From NCBI GenBank assembly GCA_027578815.1, contig JANBTH010000433.1, positions 1 through 17,471 on the forward strand: a stretch of 17,471 bases of DNA, written 5' to 3'. The first letter of the stretch is position 1, and each line of letters opens with the position of its first letter. The position numbers and the translations under genes were made by a program. Positions 1 to 6,595 of this stretch are shown in pieces. Source of the DNA: Coemansia sp. RSA 1804 (taxonomy: Eukaryota > Kickxellomycota > Kickxellomycetes > Kickxellales > Kickxellaceae). The notes under the pieces are model-generated. The model had not been told where the DNA came from and ran no database searches. It saw nothing but the letters and a program-made list of their open reading frames with translations.

Positions 1-156
1 CCGCTTCTTGTCCTTTCCCGGCTGGTTGTATGTGTACACTTCGCCTGTGGTTTTGCTGACGAGGTCCCCGCTGTCCAGATCAAACTCGTACCCAAGCTCT
101 GCCAGTGTGTGCCGAACATGGGGTTCCTGCTCTGGTTTCTTTGGTCTGATAAACAT
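1..156 (-). CDS. N-terminal fragment of a gene leaving the left edge; tentative Arb2/FAM172A-type domain protein
   Basis: An open frame of 52 complete codons runs leftwards from an ATG at 156-154 (A at -3) to base 1 with no stop, so the C-terminus is outside the window. The protein starts MFIRPKKPEQEPHV and continues with LAELGYEFDLDSGDLV, then TTGEVYTYN. The pattern of a hydrophobic-LGY/F start, G-D/E-L, a TGE turn and two aromatics before Asn resembles the opening of Arb2 domains (fission yeast Arb2 of the Argonaute siRNA chaperone complex, human FAM172A, HDA1-type deacetylase tails). That likeness is from memory and covers only about 30 residues. The gene lies downstream of RKI1 on the same strand, with 225 bases between them. 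If the assignment is right, a role in chromatin or small-RNA biology would be expected. The reading frame is likely real; the family is a guess. Confidence 0.5.
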   Translation of the reverse strand, partial: MFIRPKKPEQEPHVRHTLAELGYEFDLDSGDLVSKTTGEVYTYNQPGKDKKR

Positions 157-287
157 GCTTTGTATTTCTCGTAATAGTAGAGAAAGCCAAAAAAGAGTAA
201 AATAAAAGAGGAAAAGAAGAGATGGGAGGAAAGAGAATGGATAAAAAAAAGCTAGAGACGCATTCGATCATAGCAGACAACAAAAGC

Positions 288-312
288 ATCAACAACAACA
301 ACAGCAACAACA
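288..312. repeat. short CAA/ACA simple repeat
   Basis: A roughly 25-base run of CAA/ACA triplets with one CAG interruption lies in the 225-base gap between the RKI1 stop and the start of the left-edge gene. On the minus strand it reads as GTT/TTG repeats and would fall in the promoter or 5' leader of the left-edge gene. Nothing else recognisable is in this gap. Confidence 0.7.
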
Positions 313-381
313 CTTGGTTGCAAGGGTGACTGAATGCTATGGTTGATGCACCAGGCCCTAATTCTATACTGTACGTGTTAT

Positions 382-1674
382 TCACTGATCATTGACAGTG
401 GACTGGGACTGGGACGGAGACACACGACACGCAATGGAACCGTCCTCATTTCCGAACCAGGCCTCGGAGGCCAGTCCGCAGAAAACGCCAACCTCGATGA
501 CACCCGGGATCATCTTGATCAGCCGCTCAACCGCTGGCGCGCGGTATATCCTGCCCACCGAGACATCGAGAATAAAGTTCCCGTTATCGGTGACAACAGG
601 ACCAGCCTTACGCACGGCCTGGCGCAGCTCTGCAACCGGGTGCGCAGACTCGAATGCCGGCTCTGTTTTGGGCGGCAGTTCGGGACCCATGCGTTCGAGC
701 TGCCGCTTGACTGTGCGCCACCCGAGCGGCGACACTTCAACCGGTATGCCCTTGTGCCACTTTTCGCCCAGCGTCGTAGAGTCCTTGCGGTAATCGGCAA
801 TCAGCACGAGTTTTCTCGATGCGTTGGCAACCAGCTTTTCGCGCAAATGTGCTCCGCCTCCGCCCTTGATTGCATTGAGATCGGAATCGACCTACACAAA
901 ATAAACACAAAAGATTACGGCGTGGTTTCAGAAAATCCAACTGGATTAAATATCCAAAATCACAAATAATAATACCTCCGCTGCGCGCACTGGCCACGTT
1001 TCTTCTTTGTTTGGTAGCGGATGAACCCGGGAATTATCGCACCTGCTACCAAACAGGGATGCACTGATGTGTCACATAAACACTTTTTATCTCTTGGGAG
1101 GGGTTGGGAAAACCCCCGGGTGTCGGAATATTCTTTTCTCCAAGGAGATAAAAAACTTTTTTTGTTTGGTTCACTTGTATCTGCAAAAAAATTTGGATAC
1201 ATTACCTCGTCTGCGCCATCGATGGTGACATTGACCGATGCAAATGAATCAGATCCAGGATCGAGCTCCGGAAGACTACAGAAAGGAACAGTCACAACAA
1301 ACAGGAGCTAGTTAGGTTAGCATACGATACATCCCTTTCTTCTTACTCCATCCAAACCCAGCCGTCGCATTCTCTCAATCCATCCGCCAGAAAAGAGAGA
1401 GCAGCCCTTTGCTAACTTACTCGTCCAGATCCACAGCGGTCAACCCGGCCTCGATGATCAATTGCTTCGACTGGAAGCTCGTGGGCACGCACAGAAGCCG
1501 GGGATGGAGCTTGTTCTGTCTCTTAAGCTCAACCAATCTCTCGGTCGCATACACAACGGTTGATCCGCTTCCGATGCCCAGCACACGGACGCTGGAATCA
1601 ACGTGCTTATCAACGGCTGCAAACGCCGCTCTGCGCTTGGACTGCTCGACAAGACTTTGCGAAGACGAACTCAT
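382..1674 (-). CDS. RKI1: ribose-5-phosphate isomerase A, three exons
   Basis: Interconverts ribulose-5-phosphate and ribose-5-phosphate in the non-oxidative pentose phosphate pathway (cytosol). Exons on the minus strand are 1674-1421, 1275-1206 and 891-382. Joined, they give 834 bases, 277 residues plus TGA, near the yeast length. Start ATG 1674-1672 has A at -3; an earlier in-frame stretch lacks the family pattern. Family motifs are in order: the phosphate loop GIGSGSTV (33-40), PTSFQS (64-69), TIDGADE (102-108), NAIKGGGGA (114-122), LREK (124-127), LIADYRK (138-144), GPVVTDNGNFI (205-215) and the C-terminal EAWFGNEDGS (251-260). By alignment with E. coli RpiA, D104, D107, K117 and E126 match Asp81, Asp84, Lys94 and catalytic Glu103, and all are present. 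The exon 2/3 junction falls just after the DGADE motif. A divergent promoter is shared with the dynein light intermediate chain gene. Confidence 0.95.
1008..1055 (-). repeat. perfect 11-bp inverted repeat (hairpin) in RKI1 intron 2
   Basis: Arms TGTTTGGTAGC (1008-1018) and GCTACCAAACA (1045-1055) are exact reverse complements around a 26-base loop that itself contains CCCGGG. On the transcribed (minus) strand the loop contains GGGTTCATCC, reminiscent of a tRNA T-arm, but no full cloverleaf can be drawn. Confidence 0.8.
1084..1154 (-). repeat. imperfect foldback with nested hairpin in RKI1 intron 2
   Basis: TTTTTATCTC (1084-1093) pairs perfectly with GAGATAAAAA (1145-1154), and pairing continues inward as TTGGGAG against CTCCAAG with small bulges. 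Inside lies a second small stem, GGGGTT against AACCCC, with a five-base loop (about 1100-1116). The result is a long asymmetric hairpin, 28 bases from the 1008-1055 hairpin. Confidence 0.75.
1276..1420 (-). other. RKI1 intron 1 (145 nt)
   Basis: Donor GTAAGT (1420-1415) follows GAC GA, and acceptor TTTCTGTAG ends at 1276. Two overlapping CTAAC branch-point matches (minus strand, about 1310-1320) sit 35-45 bases before the acceptor. Splicing joins GA+T to make Asp85 and restores the family reading frame. Confidence 0.9.
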
Positions 1675-2454
1675 TTCTGTACAGGCGTTGAAAAGAGCAG
1701 AAGTATAAAAGGATAGAGTGGTGAAATAAAGCAGAAATAAATAGCAAAGGTGACAAGGAAAAAAAAAAGAGCCGCCGAGTGCTACCACGCCTATTTTATG
1801 GAATTTTTTCTCCGCCTTTTCCTTTTTATTCCTTGTGTCTTGCAGCTTGGCGAGGCTTGTGTTCTTCTCTTCGTGGCGCCTGTGACCGGTTCTCTCACCT
1901 GATTATCCTTTTCCAGATTATGCGTGGACCTTTTTTCCTGGAGCTCAGATGTGTGGTTGTGGTTTTTCGCCTCTTTCCCTTGAGCTGACAGCTCAGCAGC
2001 TCGGCAGTTGGAATCGTGGTTCAAGTGATTGCATGCTGCTAAAGAACAACAATACCACCGTGTCTTTATAAACAGGCTTCGGTCGCCGTTTCTTCTGCTG
2101 TTATTTGCTTTTGCAACGCAGTCTGCATTTCTCTTTCTGTACTTTCAAGGTTTCCAATTTGTTTCTCACATTAGCTACCCGCCTAATCATCACTTCTTTG
2201 TCGCTGTTGTTATTTGTTTGTTTATTTTTCTTTTTCAGTTAATGACATTGCAATAAGCGTGAATAGTAAACTTCAGCAGCAGCAAAAGAAAGCAAGCCAG
2301 ACATTATATTTGTTCATTACTTTATAAGACGTACCAACATCCTTGTTTGTTACCCATTCCGTTCCACGAGACAACGGGGCACGCAGGTGTATGCAACAAG
2401 AGGAAAAGGAGCCCGGCCTTTAGTTCGTTCCCTTCCTGCAATCCCCACCAACAA
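1675..2454. promoter_or_regulatory. divergent intergenic promoter region, RKI1 / dynein light intermediate chain
   Basis: 780 bases between two outward-facing start codons. The region is T-rich on the plus strand and holds no believable gene; open stretches here start only at non-ATG codons and translate T-runs. Candidate core elements are TATAAAA at 1704-1710 (30 bases before the RKI1 ATG, plus orientation), TATAAA at 2067-2072, CCAAT at 2154-2158 and TTTATAAG at 2321-2328. The last is about 130 bases before the dynein gene ATG and is the best placed TATA box for it. These are motif matches only. Confidence 0.5.
2391..2423 (+). other. upstream ORF (10 codons) before the dynein light intermediate chain gene
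   Basis: ATG at 2391 opens ten codons (MQQEEKEPGL) ending at TAG 2421-2423, 31 bases before the main ATG. It would lie in the mRNA leader if transcription starts downstream of the TATA-like box at 2321. A true uORF would be expected to lower translation of the main frame; this is inference. Confidence 0.4.
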
Positions 2455-4962
2455 ATGAGCTCACATCTACTGGGCGGACAAGGCACCGCGACTGCGCAGA
2501 CAGGCACGGGCGATGACGAAGAGAGACCCAATCTGTGGGAAACGGTGCTGAAGGAGGCCAGCTCGTCAAAGGCGGTTGGTGCGAAGAACGTGCTCATACT
2601 GGGCGACTCCAATAGCGGCAAAACGGGGGTGGTGACGCATCTTTTCCAAGCATCGCTGCGCCCGCAGTTCGGGAACGGCCAGGACTCGTTGCCAACGCCA
2701 ACAGCAACATCGATGTCAATGGGACTCAGCGGCGGGCCCAATGAGCCGGTCGCCGACATCGATTCAACCGCGCTATCGCTGAGTCAGCACGATCTGGCGC
2801 TCTCTTACTCGTACATGGACGTGCGCGACGAGGAAAACGAGGAACTAGTAGCCAGACTGGGCATATACCAGCTGGCGTCAGACAAAACAACCGATTGCGA
2901 GCTGCTCAAGTTTGTGCTGGACGCAAGATCCTTCCCGGACTCTGCTGCGGTCATCGTGCTCGACTGGTCCAAGCCCTGGCGGTTTGTCAAGTCGCTGCTG
3001 CGCTGGCTGAATGTGCTCAGCAGAGTCGTCGATATGGTCAAGGAAGACGCCGGCGGCCGCGAGATCACGTCGCACAGAGGGCCTGGCGGCTGGACTCTGG
3101 GCAAGGCCACGGTCGACGAGTGTCGTGAGCGGCTGGAGCGGTTTCTGCAGGAGTACTCGGAAACATCCGATTCCACGTCAACGGCAGAGTCTGCCGCCGA
3201 CGCCAAACGCAGCGCGGCATCGTCGGCTGGGACTGCAGGGAAGGGACCAAGTGGCGCAGGCAGCGCCAGTGTGGCTGCCAATGTGCTGCTACCGCTGGGC
3301 AAAGGCGTTCTCGAAAACAACCTGGGGATCCCCCTGGTTGTTGTGTGCACAAAGTCCGACGCCATGGGCGTTATTGAGCGCGAGCGTGGATTCAAGGAGG
3401 AGGCGTTTGATTACATCCAGCAGATACTGCGTGCTGTCTGTCTGCGGTTCGGCGCAGCCCTGATCTATACGTCGACACACAACCCAAAGACATTCTCGAC
3501 GCTCTACCACTACCTTGTCCACAGGCTGCTCACCAGGCCCAGGACCACTACTGCGGCTGGCGCGGACACAGACCATATGGATATCGACGAGGTGCCTGGC
3601 GAGGCGGCAGAACAGATGGGGGTTGCTAATGGCATTGGTAATGGAGCTGTTGGCGGCAGATCCAGATCGGGCTCGTCTGCGGTTCCCGAACCAGCTGGCG
3701 GGAACGCAGGTGTCTCGCCAAACAAAGCAGGGACCGCAACGCAGCCGGCCGATACATACCCGTTCCGCGTGCGCGCCAACGTGGTCGATCGTGACGTTGT
3801 CTTCGTTCCTGCCGGCTGGGACTCTGTTGCGAAGATCGGCTTTCTGCGCGAACCATTCGATGTTGGCGCAATCCAGGAGGCGTGGAATGTCGATGAGGAG
3901 AGGTACCGGGACATCGTCAACCGTGCGGTAAACGAGGCCGCGGCGTCGGTCTCGGCTGATACAGCCGGCAACGGGGGATACAGGGACGAGGATGTCGATA
4001 TGCGCACCACCGTCGACAGCAGCAACAGTCTTCTGCTGATGTTTGGCGAGACTGTGGCGGCCCCGAAGCAGCGGTCTGGCGCGGATGTCGATGGCGGAAG
4101 CGCGGTGGCAGCGGTGGCCGTGGCGGCTGCTGGCATGGCCAACGAGGTTGCCGTTGAGAACGAGCATGTCTTCTTTGAGCGCCTGTTTGTCGAGCAGCAG
4201 GAGCAAATGGCCATCGAGGGCGAGGAGGCCAGCGACGCGGGTGCCGGCCACCAGAGCGACGCATACGCCGACAGCCGTCTGCGGATGGGCGGCAGCTCGT
4301 CCAACAAGCTCGTGTCCAGCCTTCTGCGCAGCGTCCATAATGCGGAGGCTTCGCTGTCTACGGTGAGCGATGTGGCGGATGCTGCTGGCGGAAACCTCTC
4401 TGATGATGGAGGGGCGGGGGGAGACGATGTCGACAGACATGATGCTGCTGGGAACGGCATGGGTGCTTTCTCCGCGCAGAGACTGCCGCCGCCGGGTCAC
4501 CCGAATCCATCGGCCTCGTTCCACTCGCGGATGAACAGCGCCGACAGCACGGGGGGCTCGCTGGGACGCTCGGCAGGCGCCCGCGTCGCACACCGCCAGC
4601 AGCTCCAGTCAAGCCAAGCAGCGGCATCGTCTGCTGCCATCGACCAGTCGGTGCCTGCTGCGGGGTCCGCGCGCCGCCAGCTCACACTTGGCTCTAGTTC
4701 TGGCGCTGAAAAGGGGTCGGGCGGTGCCCAGAAGGATGCGGGAAACACAAACGAGGATCTGACCAGCTTCTTCCACAACCTTCTTGGACGCAAGGGCGGC
4801 GCTGCGCTGTCCAGCACCAGCTCGACGGGGAAGAGCTCTCCGCAGCAGTCGGCCCGGTCGCTTGGCGGCAGCCAGTCGCGCGCATCCAGTGCTTCCAATG
4901 CCAGGGACATCCAGGCGGATCTCGAGCGTCTGAAAGCACAGGTGAAGCGCGGCAAGGAGTAG
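2455..4962 (+). CDS. DLIC: cytoplasmic dynein light intermediate chain
   Basis: Accessory subunit that binds the dynein heavy chain through a Ras-like domain and links the motor to cargo adaptors. 835 residues, single exon. The frame is open 36 codons further upstream, but only a TTG is there; MSSHLLGG at 2455 is the first ATG. The family signature NLWETVL is at 26-32, P-loop GDSNSGKT at 50-57, VIVLDWSKPW at 166-175, TKSD (guanine-specificity position) at 299-302, GAALIYTS at 333-340 and VVFVPAGWDS at 448-457. All match animal LIC in order. Low-complexity inserts interrupt the G domain at about 80-110, 236-277 and 362-434. The C-terminal half (490-835) is Ala/Gly/Ser-rich and probably disordered, except for a short amphipathic segment, DLTSFFHNLLGRK (768-780), resembling the adaptor-binding helix of human LIC1. 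It is much longer than human LIC1 (about 520) because of these inserts. Convergent with the next gene. Confidence 0.93.
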   Translation: MSSHLLGGQGTATAQTGTGDDEERPNLWETVLKEASSSKAVGAKNVLILGDSNSGKTGVVTHLFQASLRPQFGNGQDSLPTPTATSMSMGLSGGPNEPVADIDSTALSLSQHDLALSYSYMDVRDEENEELVARLGIYQLASDKTTDCELLKFVLDARSFPDSAAVIVLDWSKPWRFVKSLLRWLNVLSRVVDMVKEDAGGREITSHRGPGGWTLGKATVDECRERLERFLQEYSETSDSTSTAESAADAKRSAASSAGTAGKGPSGAGSASVAANVLLPLGKGVLENNLGIPLVVVCTKSDAMGVIERERGFKEEAFDYIQQILRAVCLRFGAALIYTSTHNPKTFSTLYHYLVHRLLTRPRTTTAAGADTDHMDIDEVPGEAAEQMGVANGIGNGAVGGRSRSGSSAVPEPAGGNAGVSPNKAGTATQPADTYPFRVRANVVDRDVVFVPAGWDSVAKIGFLREPFDVGAIQEAWNVDEERYRDIVNRAVNEAAASVSADTAGNGGYRDEDVDMRTTVDSSNSLLLMFGETVAAPKQRSGADVDGGSAVAAVAVAAAGMANEVAVENEHVFFERLFVEQQEQMAIEGEEASDAGAGHQSDAYADSRLRMGGSSSNKLVSSLLRSVHNAEASLSTVSDVADAAGGNLSDDGGAGGDDVDRHDAAGNGMGAFSAQRLPPPGHPNPSASFHSRMNSADSTGGSLGRSAGARVAHRQQLQSSQAAASSAAIDQSVPAAGSARRQLTLGSSSGAEKGSGGAQKDAGNTNEDLTSFFHNLLGRKGGAALSSTSSTGKSSPQQSARSLGGSQSRASSASNARDIQADLERLKAQVKRGKE

Positions 4963-5004
4963 CAAAAGCAAATGGCGAGGCTGGGTGTTTGTTTTTCTCT
5001 TCCG

Positions 5005-5010
5005 TTTATT
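5005..5010 (-). terminator. candidate poly(A) signal for the TAF1A/Rrn11-like gene
   Basis: AATAAA on the minus strand (TTTATT on plus) lies 57 bases after the TAA of the 5067-6338 gene, inside the 104-base gap to the convergent dynein gene. Confidence 0.5.
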
Positions 5011-5066
5011 TCTTCTTACCTAAAAATACAAGTTCCTAAAAAAAAGAATTGTCCTTTTCTTGCGCT

Positions 5067-6338
5067 TTACGGCAGATCGACGTGCTCAAGGACAAACGCC
5101 AGCTGCCTTCTCGACAACCGGTCGTTGTAGAATATGTCAATTGCCGGATGCTCGGATGGGATGTCGGGCAGCAGCTGCTTTGCGCAGACCGCACGGCATA
5201 CGAGCGACTCGGACAGCTTTGACAGGTTGAAGACGTGAGGGCTGAAGTACGTGGTCTCCCACCACGGGAGCCGCGGGCCCATCACGGAATCCAGGACATC
5301 GTGGCGCTCCTGTTTGCGCAGGCGGGTCACGAGTAGCACCAGGTACTTCCAGACACAGGCGTCGCCGTCGTTTCCGCCCTCGATGCGCGCAGCAAGCATG
5401 CCGAGGATCCTCCTCTCCGAACCAGCGGGCACGGCGTTCCCGGTGCTGCCCAGGACCCGGTCCATGAAGGAGCAGAGCACCTCTGCCGCGGGCGCGAATG
5501 GATCCATCTCCAGGTACTCGAGCACCAGCTGCTCCTGGCGGCGGGGCTCGGGCTGGCCGAGCGACAGGAGCAGCCGGAGGGTGGGAACCGACCGGTTCCG
5601 CGCGTACCATCCGGCGGCCAGCTCCTTGGCCGCCGGCAGTCTGCCGAGGGCAACGAGGACCTGGGCGTAGAACGGGCGGAAGAGCTCGCTCTCCGGGTCG
5701 AGCCGCACCGCCTGGGACAGATGCGACTCGGCGTCGCGCAGCGTGTACCTGCTGAACTGCCTGCCGCCAGCGGTCTCTGCGCTGATGCAGAAGTCGCTGG
5801 ACGATCCGACGAACCCGAAGACGCTGGGCGTGGCCGGGCGGACATCCACGTCCCCGCGTGTCCGGCGCAGCCGTCTGATCTCGGTTTCGCGCAGACACGC
5901 GACGAGGACGCCCAGGTACCCGTGGGCGAACGCCAGCTTGCTCCCGTGCTCCTGCGCCAGCGACACGAGCGCCGCGTACGCGGACTCCATGCGGCCGCGC
6001 TCGAGCTCGCCGAACACGCGCTCCATGGCCGCGGCGTGCGGCGGCTTCCTCCCCTTCAGCTCAAACACAATGTTGTCCAGGTACGCGCCCAGCGAGTCCG
6101 CCTCGCCCTGCACGCGCACGGACGCTAGCAGCAGCCACCACATCTCGTGGAGCCCTATCGACCCGTTGTTCTCGACCACCGCTAGGAGCAGCTCGCTTGC
6201 CTTCCCGTACTCCCGCTGCCGTATGTACATGTCGATGTCGTGCAGCACCTTCTCGCGGATCACTCGCGGGTAGCTTACGATGGACACCGGGCCGGGGCTG
6301 TCGACCGGGTACTCGCGGATCTCCCTGTCCATCTGCAT
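5067..6338 (-). CDS. helical-repeat protein; candidate RNA polymerase I initiation factor TAF1A/Rrn11-like
   Basis: 423 residues, single exon, ATG at 6338 (a second ATG two codons later is equally possible), TAA at 5069-5067. Not recognised by any sharp catalytic motif. Most of it reads as paired helices of TPR type: an N-terminal set (about 33-95), a middle set (103-150), and HLSQAVRLDPESELF (206-220) followed by a hairpin ending WYARN. The landmarks recall human TAF1A of the SL1 complex: a Trp-rich helix after the first repeat (EMWWLL, 65-70), then CVWKYLVLLV (328-337), then W-W-x4-Y-F (359-365), where TAF1A has AWKYLAKYL and a WWPGFHFS stretch with similar spacing. Yeast Rrn11 is the core-factor counterpart and also TPR-like. 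If correct, it acts in the nucleolus in rDNA promoter recognition. Alternatives are any TPR scaffold. The coding sequence is very G/C-rich. Confidence 0.55.
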   Translation of the reverse strand: MQMDREIREYPVDSPGPVSIVSYPRVIREKVLHDIDMYIRQREYGKASELLLAVVENNGSIGLHEMWWLLLASVRVQGEADSLGAYLDNIVFELKGRKPPHAAAMERVFGELERGRMESAYAALVSLAQEHGSKLAFAHGYLGVLVACLRETEIRRLRRTRGDVDVRPATPSVFGFVGSSSDFCISAETAGGRQFSRYTLRDAESHLSQAVRLDPESELFRPFYAQVLVALGRLPAAKELAAGWYARNRSVPTLRLLLSLGQPEPRRQEQLVLEYLEMDPFAPAAEVLCSFMDRVLGSTGNAVPAGSERRILGMLAARIEGGNDGDACVWKYLVLLVTRLRKQERHDVLDSVMGPRLPWWETTYFSPHVFNLSKLSESLVCRAVCAKQLLPDIPSEHPAIDIFYNDRLSRRQLAFVLEHVDLP

Positions 6339-6503
6339 ACGCGTGGACTTTTTTTTGGTGTGACAATGGGTAACAAACAGCGGCTAACTGCACAAGAGCG
6401 GGTGCATGGATGAATGAATGAAATGAGATAGAGTTCTTTCCTTTTTCCCTATGGTGATGACTATTATTTTTTGTGTGGATCAGAATGAGACGATTGTGAG
6501 GGG

Positions 6504-6514
6504 TTTATTTTATT
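6504..6514 (-). terminator. overlapping AATAAA poly(A) signals for the metallophosphoesterase gene
   Basis: Two overlapping AATAAA hexamers on the minus strand lie 82-92 bases after the TGA of the 6596-9133 gene. Confidence 0.5.
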
Positions 6515-6595
6515 CGGGCCCAGACGAAAACAGCCTCCGTTACCTTTATATGGGATCTCATGCGAGTGTCACGTTGTAGGAAAGAGAGAAACAGG

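Larger units (their letters stand above)
892..1205 (-). other. RKI1 intron 2 (314 nt), structured
   Basis: Donor GTAATG (1205-1200) and acceptor TTTGTGTAG (ending at 892) join GAG to GTC in phase 0, giving the expected DGADE-V-D sequence. It is more than twice the length of the other introns seen here. It contains two separate inverted repeats (1008-1055 and 1084-1154), listed separately. No convincing CTAAC branch site is visible, but TTTAATCC and CGTAATC occur near the acceptor. Confidence 0.88.

Noticed and set aside
1008..1055. tRNA gene in RKI1 intron 2 (minus strand GGGTTCATCC resembling a T-arm next to a stem)
   Set aside because: The two arms enclose only 26 bases, so there is no room for D and anticodon arms; not a tRNA, at most a remnant.
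1417..1788. Longer RKI1 N-terminus reading back past MSSSS into a hydrophobic stretch
   Set aside because: The extra residues come from T-rich promoter DNA and are not part of the family; ATG 1674 has a good context and the expected protein length.
2029..2256. 75-codon hydrophobic open frame in the divergent promoter
   Set aside because: Starts at TTG, has no ATG until its last four codons, and its Phe/Leu runs come from T-rich DNA.
3289..4593. 434-codon open frame on the minus strand opposite the dynein LIC gene
   Set aside because: It is antisense to a well-supported gene in G/C-rich sequence, where such shadows are common. Its composition (Arg/His/Ala-rich) matches no family.
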